A stretch of DNA of 64,000 bases from Clostridium lentum (lineage in GTDB: Bacteria; Bacillota; Clostridia; Clostridiales; Clostridiaceae). This document shows, in pieces, positions 45,644-54,213 of this stretch. The stretch lies in contig NZ_JACOOQ010000003.1 of the NCBI RefSeq assembly GCF_014287815.1, positions 120,128 to 184,127 of the forward strand. The letters run 5' to 3'. The notes under the pieces are model-generated. The model saw only the letters and a list, made by a program, of their open reading frames with translations, was not told where the DNA came from and did no database searches. Positions within the stretch are counted from its first letter, which is position 1. Every line of letters starts with the position of its first letter. The position numbers and the translations under genes are program-made.

Positions 45644-46411
45644 ATGGAATTTACAGAATTTCATAATTGGGTATATAAAGAAATTGGATTAAGCTTAAAT
45701 TCATATAAGCCTACTCAGCTAAATAGAAGAATAGGAAGCCTTATGGAGAGAGTAGGTGTAAAAACTCTGGAGGAATATACTAAACTGCTAAAAGAAGATG
45801 CAGTTGAAAGAGAAAAGTTTATGGATCACATAACAATAAATGTAACAGAATTTTTTAGAAATCCAGAGTTTTTTGAAGCGTTAAGAAAAAATTTACTATC
45901 AGAAATAATTCCCAATAGAAATAATATTAAAATTTGGAGTGCAGGATCATCCATGGGGTGTGAGGCTTATAGTCTTGCAATGATGTTTGATGATATGAAT
46001 GATAAAGTTAGTTACTCTATTCTTGCTACAGATATAGACAAAAATATTTTGGCAAAAGCAAGGAAAGGAGTTTATTCCGCAGCTGATGTTAAAACTTTGG
46101 ATAAAAAATATTTAGATAAATATTTTAATAAATATGACGATAAATATATAGTAGATTCAAAAATAAAGTCAAAAGTAAATTTTAAGAGACATGATTTGAT
46201 TTTAGATAGTTATGAAAAAGACTTTGATTTAATTCTTTGTAGAAATGTGATAATTTACTTTAAAGATGAAGTAAAACAAAAGATAATAGAAGATTTTATT
46301 AAATCTTTAAAGGTAGGAGGACTACTTTTTGTTGGAGCAACAGAAAGTATAAACACATATAAGACAAGTGGATTAGAAAAATTATCACCATTTATTTATA
46401 AGAAAATATAA
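45644..46411 (+). CDS. cheR: Chemoreceptor methyltransferase CheR
   Basis: This 255-residue SAM-dependent enzyme methylates Glu residues on chemoreceptors. It has an N-terminal helical domain (NRRIGSLMERVGV), then the Rossmann-like part with IWSAGSSMGCEAYSLAM for SAM, DIDKNILAKARKGVY, and LILCRNVIIYF. The open frame begins upstream at a TTG (45629), but AGGAGGA at 45634-45640 points to the ATG at 45644. The expected companion cheB (methylesterase), found between cheD and cheR in some relatives as I recall, is absent here. Confidence 0.93.
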   Translation: MEFTEFHNWVYKEIGLSLNSYKPTQLNRRIGSLMERVGVKTLEEYTKLLKEDAVEREKFMDHITINVTEFFRNPEFFEALRKNLLSEIIPNRNNIKIWSAGSSMGCEAYSLAMMFDDMNDKVSYSILATDIDKNILAKARKGVYSAADVKTLDKKYLDKYFNKYDDKYIVDSKIKSKVNFKRHDLILDSYEKDFDLILCRNVIIYFKDEVKQKIIEDFIKSLKVGGLLFVGATESINTYKTSGLEKLSPFIYKKI

Positions 46412-46423
46412 GGAGGGTAAAAA

Positions 46424-48445
46424 TTGGATACATCACAATATTTAAGTATGTTTTTGGATGAGTCAATGGATAATCTTCAAACACTTAATGAAGCGTTACT
46501 TAATTTAGAACAAAATCCAAATGACATAGAAATGTTAAATCAAATTTTTAGAGTGGCACATACTATTAAAGGTATGGCAGCAACTATGGGGTTCACAGCA
46601 ATGGCTGAATTAACTCATAAAATGGAAGATGTTTTATCTAATTTTAGAGAAGGTAAATTAGAGGTAAGTGAAAATGTTGTTACAGTGCTATTTAATTGTC
46701 TTGATACCTTAGAAACTATGGTTAATAATATAGAAGCAGGGGTAGATGATGAAGTTGATGTAACAGATATAGTACAATCCTTGGGAAATATAGTAAATGG
46801 TAATGGGAAAGAATTAGAAGTTGTTGTTGAACATGGTGAAGAAGGCGGAAAAGAAGATAAGAAAATAAAGGTTGAGTTAAATCAATATGATATATCAATT
46901 GTAAGGCAAGCTATTAAAGGTGGATTTAACACTTTAAATGTTCAGATAAGATTAAGTGAAGAAACATTATTAAAATCTGCAAGAGCTTTCTTAATATTTC
47001 AAGAGTTAGAATCACAAGGTGAAATAATAAAATCAAAACCAACAATTGAAGATATAGAAACTGAAAACTTTGACTTTGATATTTATTTCCTTCTTGTAAC
47101 TAAAAAATCTGCACAAGAAATCAGTGATATTGTTGAAAATATTTCAGAAGTTGTAAGTGTAACAGTTGAAGATGTAGATATAGATATTGAAGATTTAGAA
47201 CAAGAAGAAGCGCAAGTTCAAAAATCTGAAGTGGTAGCAACTCCTGTTAAACCTAAAGATATTGCAACTAAAAAAGCTCCAGAAGTTAAGAGAGAACCTA
47301 GAGCTAACAACAAGAAGGCTCATCAGTCAGTAAGAGTAGATTTACAAAGAATAGATACACTTATGAATATGGTATCAGAACTTGTAATATATAGAACAAG
47401 ACTTGAACAGATAGTTGTAAATAACAAATCACCAGAATTGGTGGAGACGTTAGAACAAGTTGAGAGAACTACTTCTGATTTACAAGATTTGGTAATGAAG
47501 ATTAGAATGCTTCCGTTAGATGTTGTATTTAATAGATTCCCTAGAATGATGAGAGATTTAGCTGTTGATTTAGGTAAAGAAATAGATTTTATCATTGAAG
47601 GAGCAGATACAGAACTAGATAGAACTGTAATTGATGAAATTGGTGAACCACTTATTCACTTATTAAGAAATTCTGCTGATCATGGAATTGAAAAGAAGGA
47701 AGATAGAATAGCAGCTGGAAAGCCAGTGCAAGGTACAGTTAAGCTAATGGCTTACCAAGAAGGTACAAAAGCTATCATAAAGGTTACTGATGATGGTGCA
47801 GGAATCAATGTTGATAAGATAAAAGCTAAAGCTGAAAAGGTTGGTATTTCTACATCAGGGCTTACTGAACAAGAAATAAAGAATTTAATATTCCATCAAG
47901 GATTCTCAACTAATGAAGTTGTTACAGATGTTTCAGGAAGAGGAGTTGGAATGGACGTTGTAAAGACTAAGATAGAAGCTTTAGGTGGAACAGTAGAATT
48001 ACATAGTGAACTAGGAAAAGGTACATCATTTATAGTTACTCTTCCATTAACATTACAAATAATTCAAGCTCTATTAGTTAAAGTTGGAGAAGAAACTTTT
48101 GCAATTTCTTTAGGATTTATCGATAGAGTTATAGAGTTTAAAGATGAATATGTGAAACAAACTAATGGAGAAGAAGTGATTGTATATAGAGATAAAATTA
48201 TTCCGTTAGTAAGATTAAATAAAATATTAGGCATTGAATCAGGTTCAAGAGGAAAAGAGTATGTAATAATCGTTAAAATAGGCAATAAATTAAGCGGGTT
48301 ATTAGTAGATTCTTTACTTGGACAACAAGAAATAGTTATAAAACCATTAGGAAAGATATTTAAAGATACTAGGGCTTATATAGGAGCAACTATATTAGGT
48401 GATGGTTTAGTAACGTTAATATTAGATGTTGGTTCATTGGTATAG
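46424..48445 (+). CDS. cheA: Chemotaxis histidine kinase CheA
   Basis: This 673-residue kinase has all five parts. P1 carries the phosphorylated H46 in RVAHTIKGMAATMG. A P2-like CheY-docking region lies at about residues 145-245, and P3 dimerisation starts near residue 300 (HQSVRVDLQRIDTLMNMVSEL). The P4 ATPase has HLLRNSADHGIE, DDGAGI and GRGVGMDVVK. P5 is a CheW-like domain at the end. The start is TTG at 46424, 6 nt after GGAGGG. The first codons of the cheC open frame overlap its end, but the real cheC start is 16 nt downstream. Confidence 0.95.
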   Translation: MDTSQYLSMFLDESMDNLQTLNEALLNLEQNPNDIEMLNQIFRVAHTIKGMAATMGFTAMAELTHKMEDVLSNFREGKLEVSENVVTVLFNCLDTLETMVNNIEAGVDDEVDVTDIVQSLGNIVNGNGKELEVVVEHGEEGGKEDKKIKVELNQYDISIVRQAIKGGFNTLNVQIRLSEETLLKSARAFLIFQELESQGEIIKSKPTIEDIETENFDFDIYFLLVTKKSAQEISDIVENISEVVSVTVEDVDIDIEDLEQEEAQVQKSEVVATPVKPKDIATKKAPEVKREPRANNKKAHQSVRVDLQRIDTLMNMVSELVIYRTRLEQIVVNNKSPELVETLEQVERTTSDLQDLVMKIRMLPLDVVFNRFPRMMRDLAVDLGKEIDFIIEGADTELDRTVIDEIGEPLIHLLRNSADHGIEKKEDRIAAGKPVQGTVKLMAYQEGTKAIIKVTDDGAGINVDKIKAKAEKVGISTSGLTEQEIKNLIFHQGFSTNEVVTDVSGRGVGMDVVKTKIEALGGTVELHSELGKGTSFIVTLPLTLQIIQALLVKVGEETFAISLGFIDRVIEFKDEYVKQTNGEEVIVYRDKIIPLVRLNKILGIESGSRGKEYVIIVKIGNKLSGLLVDSLLGQQEIVIKPLGKIFKDTRAYIGATILGDGLVTLILDVGSLV

Positions 48446-48461
48446 TGATGAGGTGAGAACG

Positions 48462-49058
48462 ATGGATTATAGAAACTTGAGTTCTATGCAGTTAGATGCA
48501 TTGAGAGAAGTATTTAATATAGGTTCAGGAAATGCAGCTACATCATTGTCATTTCTTTTGAATAGAAAGATAGATATGGGGATACCCAATATAAAAATAG
48601 TAAGGCTAGAAGAGATTTTAGAAAATGACTTAAATAATGAGGTCATTGCAGTATTGGTAAAAGTCATAGGAGAAGCTCCAGGAAATATATTATATGCCTT
48701 TGATAAGCATGTTGCTAAAGAAATAATAGAAGCGTTGATTTCTCATAGTGATGTATTTAGCGATATAGGAATGTCTGCTATAGCTGAAATAGGTAATATA
48801 ATAGCATCATCTTATATGAATTCCATTGTATCATTTACAGGGATTAAAATGATTGCTTCTGTTCCAGCAGTGACTCATGATATGTTTAATGCAATTCTGA
48901 CCTCGACATTTATTGAGTCAGGTCAATATGATGATTATATTTTAGATATAGAAACATTATTTAAAGGGCACAATGGCCAAGATGTATTAGGACATTTTTA
49001 CTACATACCGCAGCCAGGGTCTTTAGAAAATATATTGAAGCAATTAGGAATGGTTTAA
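48462..49058 (+). CDS. cheC: CheY-P phosphatase CheC
   Basis: This 198-residue protein has the two CheC active-site helices: QLDALREVFNIGSGNAATSL and SAIAEIGNIIASSYMNSI, each with the E and N residues that act on phospho-CheY. Such proteins are weak phosphatases that are boosted by CheD. The frame opens at 48426 inside cheA, but GAGGTGAG fits the ATG at 48462. It lies directly before cheY, its expected substrate gene. Confidence 0.92.
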   Translation: MDYRNLSSMQLDALREVFNIGSGNAATSLSFLLNRKIDMGIPNIKIVRLEEILENDLNNEVIAVLVKVIGEAPGNILYAFDKHVAKEIIEALISHSDVFSDIGMSAIAEIGNIIASSYMNSIVSFTGIKMIASVPAVTHDMFNAILTSTFIESGQYDDYILDIETLFKGHNGQDVLGHFYYIPQPGSLENILKQLGMV

Positions 49059-49077
49059 ATTTAGGAGGAATAGAAAA

Positions 49078-49437
49078 ATGGCAAAAATATTAATAGTTGA
49101 CGACGCAGCGTTTATGAGAATGATGATAAAGGATATTTTAACAAAGAATGGATATGAAGTAGTAGCTGAAGCAGCAAATGGAGTAGAGGCAGTAGAATTA
49201 TATAAATCACATCAACCAGACTTAGTAACAATGGATATAACAATGCCTGAAATGGATGGAATAGAAGCAGTGAAACAAATTAAAGCAGTTAATCCAGCTG
49301 CAAAAGTTATAATGTGTTCAGCAATGGGGCAACAATCAATGGTTATGGATGCTATAAAGGCAGGAGCAAATGACTTTATAGTTAAGCCGTTCCAAGCAGA
49401 TAGAGTTTTAGAAGCAGTTAAGAAAATAGTAGGATAA
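49078..49437 (+). CDS. cheY: Chemotaxis response regulator CheY
   Basis: This 119-residue receiver domain has no output domain. The acidic pocket is D8 and D9, the phosphorylated Asp is D53 (LVTMDITMPEMDG), and the switch Ser and Lys are S81 and K103 (DFIVKPF). It should carry the signal from CheA to FliM and FliY, whose genes lie just downstream. TAGGAGG precedes the ATG. Confidence 0.94.
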   Translation: MAKILIVDDAAFMRMMIKDILTKNGYEVVAEAANGVEAVELYKSHQPDLVTMDITMPEMDGIEAVKQIKAVNPAAKVIMCSAMGQQSMVMDAIKAGANDFIVKPFQADRVLEAVKKIVG

Positions 49438-49460
49438 TATTTTATAGCGGAGGAGTAGCT

Positions 49461-49856
49461 ATGCAATTTATAATCTTTAGATTAGGTAGCGAATATTTTG
49501 CTACAGAAACTGAAAAAATACAAAATATAAGTGATATTATGCAAATAACTAAAGTTCCTACAGCACCGTCTTATATAAAAGGTCTTATTAATTTAAGAGG
49601 TAGCATCAAACCTTTAGTTGATATTGGTATGCTTTTAAATATTAAAAATCAAAGTGAAAATCAAAATATAATAATATTAAAACTTGATGAAGAAGAAGTG
49701 GGAATAGCTGTTGATGAAGTGATAGAAGTGGCAGATATAGACTTAAATATGTTGCAAAACACATCAATAGACAGCAAAGAATATATTAAAGGTGTAATAG
49801 AATTTAATAAATATTTATTAACTGTTATTGATATAAATAAAATTGTTAATATATAG
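49461..49856 (+). CDS. cheW: CheW adaptor protein (second copy)
   Basis: This 131-residue CheW-domain protein has IIFRLGSEYFATETEKIQNI at the start and YIKGLINLRGSIKPLVDIGMLL in the middle, the LRG motif that contacts CheA and receptors. It keeps this motif better than the CheW at 44658, which has KHEEEVIPV instead, so the two may serve different arrays or roles (inference). GGAGGAG precedes the ATG; fliM follows after 28 nt. Confidence 0.9.
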   Translation: MQFIIFRLGSEYFATETEKIQNISDIMQITKVPTAPSYIKGLINLRGSIKPLVDIGMLLNIKNQSENQNIIILKLDEEEVGIAVDEVIEVADIDLNMLQNTSIDSKEYIKGVIEFNKYLLTVIDINKIVNI

Positions 49857-49884
49857 ATTTAGTAAAAAATAAGGAGGAATATTT

Positions 49885-50883
49885 ATGGCGGAAGTACTAT
49901 CTCAGGAAGAGATAGATGCACTTTTATCAGCTTTGTCATCAGGAGATGTAGAGCCAGAAACTATAGATTCTGTGGAAGAAGACATACATAAAGTGAAGCA
50001 ATATGATTTTAAAACCCCACAAAAATTCTCCAAAGATCATATTAGAACATTAGAAAAGGTTCATACTAAATTTGCGAGATTAATAAGCAATTATTTAACT
50101 ATGCAAACTCGTAAGAGTGTTAAAGTAAATGTAGAAAATGTTGAACAGGTTCCTTATGAAGAGTTCATAAGATCTATTCCAAATCCTACTATAATCTCAT
50201 ATTTTAAGTTACATCCAATGCAAGGAAATATAGTAATGGAATTAAATCCGGAATTTGGTTTTCAAATATTGGATTTACTTTTGGGTGGTTTTGGAGTTAA
50301 ACGAGGAATAGATAAAGATTTAACTGAAATTGAAAAAAATATACTATCTAAAGTGTGCAGAGAAATTATTGAACAATTAGAATCTGGGTGGTCTGAAATA
50401 ATGGAAGTAACTCCGGAGTTTGAATCATTAGATACAAATCCTACTGCAAACCAGACATTAGCACCAAATGAGCCTGTGGCGTTAATAAGCTTTTTAGTGG
50501 AATTTGGAGAGGATAGTACATATATTAATTTATGTATTCCTTATTTAAGTATAGAAAAGCTTCTAGATAAGTTAGTAGTAGAATATTGGTTAAGAAGTTC
50601 TGATGATGAAGATGAAGAAGATTTAGTGGAAATTATTAAGGGAACAATCCAACCTGTAGAGTTAAAAATAAAAGCTGAACTTGGTAAGACTCAAATAAAT
50701 GTTGAAGAATTTTTGGATTTAGTAGTTGGAGATGTACTAAAGCTAGATACTAAAACAATAGAGCCTATAAAGGTATATGTAGAAGATGAGTTATGCTATA
50801 GTGGAAAACCAGGAATTATTGGGAAAATGGCAGGAGTAGAACTTTTAGATACTATAAATAAGGATGTGAAAACAGATGAGTAA
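49885..50883 (+). CDS. fliM: Flagellar switch protein FliM
   Basis: This 332-residue switch protein has the N-terminal CheY-binding peptide LSQEEIDALLSAL, the middle CheC-like domain (YLTMQTRKSVKVNVENVEQV, LDLLLGGFG) and the C-terminal SpoA domain. It sits in the C ring and sets the direction of rotation. AGGAGG precedes the ATG. The last 8 nt overlap fliY, so translation is coupled. Confidence 0.95.
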   Translation: MAEVLSQEEIDALLSALSSGDVEPETIDSVEEDIHKVKQYDFKTPQKFSKDHIRTLEKVHTKFARLISNYLTMQTRKSVKVNVENVEQVPYEEFIRSIPNPTIISYFKLHPMQGNIVMELNPEFGFQILDLLLGGFGVKRGIDKDLTEIEKNILSKVCREIIEQLESGWSEIMEVTPEFESLDTNPTANQTLAPNEPVALISFLVEFGEDSTYINLCIPYLSIEKLLDKLVVEYWLRSSDDEDEEDLVEIIKGTIQPVELKIKAELGKTQINVEEFLDLVVGDVLKLDTKTIEPIKVYVEDELCYSGKPGIIGKMAGVELLDTINKDVKTDE

Positions 50884-52063
50884 TGGTTTTTTATCTCAAG
50901 ATGAAATTAACTCATTATTAAATGGTGAGTTAAATAATGATAATGAAGTTGAAAATAATGAAGAATTATTAAGTGATTTAGAAAAAGATTTGCTAGGGGA
51001 AGTTGGAAATATATCTATGGGATCTGCTTCCACAGCATTATATCAATTACTTAATCAAAAAGTTAACATAACAACACCAGTAGTAACGGTGACAACAATA
51101 AAACAAATTAAAGAGAATTTTGATGTTCCTAATATAATACTAGATGTAGAATATGTTGAAGGTATTTCTGGAAGAAATATGCTGATGATGAAAATATCAG
51201 ATGCAGCTGTCATCGCCAATTGCATGATGGGTGGAGATGGAAAAATAGAAAGTGATGAATTATCAGAAATAGAAATAAGTGCAGTGCAAGAAGCTATGAA
51301 TCAAATGATAGGTTCTGCAGCAACTTCAATGGCTACTATGTTTGGCAGAAGAGTTGATATATCACCTCCTCAATCAACATTATGGGAAAGTAAAGAACAA
51401 AGTCTTTCAAACGATATTGAAGAAGAAGAAAAGGTAGTTAGGATTTCTTTTGATTTAGAAGTAGGAGATGTATTAAAGTCTAATATAATGCAAATATTAC
51501 CTTTAAATACAGCAAAGAAAATTGTTTCTATTATGATGGGAGAAGAGCAAGTACAAGCTCCGGTAGATGCACCTGTAAGTGAGCCAGCACCAACACCGGC
51601 ATCAGCATCTACTATGCCAAGTTCACCACAACCAACATATGAAGCACCGGTACATGGGCAGCCAGCATATCAACAGCCTGCATATGAAGTACCTGCAAAT
51701 TATGCACCACCTATGAGTCATACACAACCAATGATGCAACCATCAGTGGAAGTACAAAAAGCAAACTTTGCACCATTAGGGACAGAACACGTAAGAAAGT
51801 CTCATGATAATATTGATTTAATATTAGATGTTGCATTAGATATATCTGTTGTTTTAGGAAGAACTAAAAAGAGTATAAGAGATATTTTAAATCTAGGAAA
51901 TGGATCTCTTATAGAATTAAATAGATTAGCAGATGAGCCAGTGGAAGTGCTTGTAAATGGCAAGGTTATAGCTGAAGGAGAAGTTGTTGTTATAGATGAA
52001 AACTTCGGAGTAAGAATTAATAACATTGTTAGTGGAGCAGACAGAATAAAGAGTTTAAGATAA
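50876..52063 (+). CDS. fliY: Flagellar switch protein FliY (CheC-FliN type)
   Basis: This 395-residue protein joins a CheY-binding peptide (FLSQDEINSLLNGE), a CheC-like phosphatase domain (EVGNISMGSASTALYQLL and EAMNQMIGSAATSMATMF), a Pro/Gln/Ala-rich linker at about residues 222-297, and a C-terminal FliN/SpoA domain (LDISVVLGRTKKSIRDIL). It forms the C ring and removes phosphate from CheY-P. It overlaps fliM by 8 nt and is the last gene before a hairpin terminator. The linker is unusually rich in Pro and Met for this genome. Confidence 0.93.
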   Translation: MSNGFLSQDEINSLLNGELNNDNEVENNEELLSDLEKDLLGEVGNISMGSASTALYQLLNQKVNITTPVVTVTTIKQIKENFDVPNIILDVEYVEGISGRNMLMMKISDAAVIANCMMGGDGKIESDELSEIEISAVQEAMNQMIGSAATSMATMFGRRVDISPPQSTLWESKEQSLSNDIEEEEKVVRISFDLEVGDVLKSNIMQILPLNTAKKIVSIMMGEEQVQAPVDAPVSEPAPTPASASTMPSSPQPTYEAPVHGQPAYQQPAYEVPANYAPPMSHTQPMMQPSVEVQKANFAPLGTEHVRKSHDNIDLILDVALDISVVLGRTKKSIRDILNLGNGSLIELNRLADEPVEVLVNGKVIAEGEVVVIDENFGVRINNIVSGADRIKSLR

Positions 52064-52076
52064 GTAAAAATAAGAA

Positions 52077-52111
52077 AGACAGTATATAAATCTTATGATT
52101 ATATGCTGTCT
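52077..52111 (+). terminator. Terminator of the chemotaxis-switch operon
   Basis: AGACAGTATATAA (52077-52089) pairs with TTATATGCTGTCT (52099-52111), 13 bp with one G-T pair, followed by TATTTG. Confidence 0.75.
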
Positions 52112-52200
52112 TATTTGTATTATATAAAAATATTAAGGTATGTTATAATATTTATAATTTAATAATGAAGTTAATATTATTTAGATGTGAGGTGATATAA

Positions 52201-53349
52201 ATGTCAAACTATTTAAACACTAATGTACTTTTAGAAAACTATAAAAATTTATATAGAAGTAAATATTTTATAGATAAATCTTTAATTATAGATAGTTTAA
52301 ATCAATTATTAAATACCTCTGATAAGTATGTATGTATAACAAGACCAAGAAGGTTTGGAAAATCTTCAATAGCAAGTATGATTGGAGCTTATTATTCAAA
52401 AGCCGTAAAGTCAAAAGAAATTTTTGATAATCTTAAAATAAGTAGTAGTGAAAGTTATATGGAAAATCTTAATAAATACAATGTTATAAGTATATCATTT
52501 AATGAAATACCTGATAACATGAAAAGTTATGATGACTATATAAATATGATTAGAACACAACTTATTAGAGATATAACAGAAAAATATACTCATATTAAAG
52601 CAGATAAATATTTTAATATAAGTTCTATGCTTATGGATACACAAGAAAAATTTATTTTTATCTTTGATGAATGGGATTATATTTTTAATAATAATATGTT
52701 TGTAGAAAATCAAAATGACTTTTTAGAGTTTTTGAGAAATTTATTAAAGGATCAGCCCTATGTATCTCTTTGTTATATGACAGGAGTATTACCAATAAAA
52801 AAATATTCAAGTGGCTCAGCACTTAATATGTTTGATGAATATACATTTTTGAAGGACAGAAGCTTTGGTGAGTATTTTGGTTTTACAGAATATGAGACAC
52901 TAGAACTTTGCAATAAAAATGGAAAGCTAAGATTTGAAGAAGTTGAAGCTTGGTATAATGGTTATTTAACAGCTACAGGCATAAGAATTTACAATCCACG
53001 TTCTGTAGTAAAAGCACTTAAAAATAATTATTGTGAAAGTTATTGGACTAATACTGGAGCTATGGATGAAGTGGTAGAATATCTTAAATATAATACTTTA
53101 GATATTTGTGATGATGTTATAGAAATGGTTTCAGGAGAGGAAATTGATATAACAATAAATGAAGAATTTAGAGCTGGACAAAGAGCACCTAGAACAAAAA
53201 AAGAAATTTATTCAGCAATGATAGTATTAGGATTTTTATCGTATTATGATGGTTATTTAAAAATTCCCAACAAAGAGCTTATGCAAGAATTTGAGAAAGC
53301 TTTAGAAGATAAATCCTTTGGATATGTATCAGTAAAATTGAAGAATTAA
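52201..53349 (+). CDS. AAA-ATPase-like protein, truncated before its nuclease domain
   Basis: This 382-residue protein has the AAA-ATPase-like domain with the variant P-loop RPRRFGKSSIAS (48-59) and Walker B FIFIFDEWD near residue 150, then PRTKKEIYSAMIVLGFLSYY. Relatives of about 520-560 residues continue into a PD-(D/E)XK nuclease domain; here the protein stops right after NKELMQEFEKALEDKSFGY, where that domain should begin, and a terminator follows. It is therefore likely a C-terminally truncated member of a mobile, often multi-copy family. GAGGTGATATAA precedes the ATG. It splits the motility genes. Confidence 0.8.
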   Translation: MSNYLNTNVLLENYKNLYRSKYFIDKSLIIDSLNQLLNTSDKYVCITRPRRFGKSSIASMIGAYYSKAVKSKEIFDNLKISSSESYMENLNKYNVISISFNEIPDNMKSYDDYINMIRTQLIRDITEKYTHIKADKYFNISSMLMDTQEKFIFIFDEWDYIFNNNMFVENQNDFLEFLRNLLKDQPYVSLCYMTGVLPIKKYSSGSALNMFDEYTFLKDRSFGEYFGFTEYETLELCNKNGKLRFEEVEAWYNGYLTATGIRIYNPRSVVKALKNNYCESYWTNTGAMDEVVEYLKYNTLDICDDVIEMVSGEEIDITINEEFRAGQRAPRTKKEIYSAMIVLGFLSYYDGYLKIPNKELMQEFEKALEDKSFGYVSVKLKN

Positions 53350-53380
53350 GATAAAATATACTTTTATGCAAAAGAAATGC

Positions 53381-53420
53381 AAAATACTGACTTGAGATTT
53401 AAATAAGTCAGTATTTTTTA
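53381..53420 (+). terminator. Terminator after the AAA-ATPase gene
   Basis: AAAATACTGACTT (53381-53393) pairs perfectly with AAGTCAGTATTTT (53405-53417), loop 11 nt, with further T. Confidence 0.88.
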
Positions 53421-53444
53421 TGCAAATAAACATAATAAATACTA

Positions 53445-53471
53445 TAAATTTTTATAAGTGTATTACGATAA
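53445..53471 (+). promoter_or_regulatory. Sigma-D promoter of the flgM operon
   Basis: TAAA (53445-53448), exactly 15 nt, then TACGATAA (53464-53471), a near match to TAAA-N15-GCCGATAA. It lies 37 nt before flgM. Confidence 0.7.
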
Positions 53472-53508
53472 TTAGTTAAAGGGAATATTCATAAGGGAGG
53501 TAAGAGAC

Positions 53509-53784
53509 ATGAATATTAACGGAGTAAGAACACAAGGAGTTACAAATATATATGCTTCTAATGGAGCAAGAAAAATAAAAGAAACTAATACAGATATAGG
53601 AAAAGATAAAATTGAAATATCTGAATTAGGAAGAAACTTAAGTATGTATGATAATGTAGATTTTAATATAGATAATAGTGCTAAAATAGAAGAGCTTAAA
53701 GCAAAAATCCAAAATGGCACTTATAATGTAGATGCTAGATTAACAGCACAAAGTATTTTAAATAATATAAAAGAAGGAAGATGA
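53509..53784 (+). CDS. flgM: Anti-sigma-D factor FlgM
   Basis: This 91-residue protein binds and silences the flagellar sigma factor until the hook is complete. It has the family layout: a flexible N-terminal half and a C-terminal helical part with DKIEISELGRNL and IEELKAKIQNGTYNVDA. GGGAGG precedes the ATG. It is the first gene of the late flagellar operon and is itself driven by a sigma-D site, giving negative feedback. The sigma factor gene is not in the window. Confidence 0.92.
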   Translation: MNINGVRTQGVTNIYASNGARKIKETNTDIGKDKIEISELGRNLSMYDNVDFNIDNSAKIEELKAKIQNGTYNVDARLTAQSILNNIKEGR

Positions 53785-53788
53785 ATAA

Positions 53789-54193
53789 ATGATAAATAAT
53801 CTTATAGGTATTATTCAAAAAGAAACAGAAGCATTAAAAGGGCTATTGGTAATTTTAGAAAAACAATATAAGAGTATCATAAATAAAGAAACCTTTGAAC
53901 TAGATGCAATAGTAGATGAAATAAAACTAGCTAATAGAGAAGTAGCTAAGCAGGAAGTTGAAAGAAGAAAGCTTCTTAATGGAAAAAAAGTACAAGATAT
54001 AATTAATGAAAGCGGAAATAAAGAGTTAGACAGAGTTTATAGAGAAATAAAAATGGTTTTAGAAAGTATTAAACATCAAAATGAAACCAACGACTTATTA
54101 ATAAAACAACAATTGGTTTTTACAAATAGAATGTTAAATATAATAAATCCTAAAAGAGAAAAAGGAACTTATAATTCCTATGGAAGATTATAA
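53789..54193 (+). CDS. flgN: FlgN-type export chaperone
   Basis: This 134-residue, almost fully helical protein lies between flgM and flgK, the usual place of FlgN, the chaperone of the hook-filament junction proteins FlgK and FlgL. It shows the helical pattern LIGIIQKETEALKGLLVILE of the family. Identity rests on weak sequence pattern plus strong synteny. It starts 4 nt after flgM, so translation is coupled. Confidence 0.85.
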   Translation: MINNLIGIIQKETEALKGLLVILEKQYKSIINKETFELDAIVDEIKLANREVAKQEVERRKLLNGKKVQDIINESGNKELDRVYREIKMVLESIKHQNETNDLLIKQQLVFTNRMLNIINPKREKGTYNSYGRL

Positions 54194-54213
54194 AATAAAA
54201 GGAGAATTTTAAT

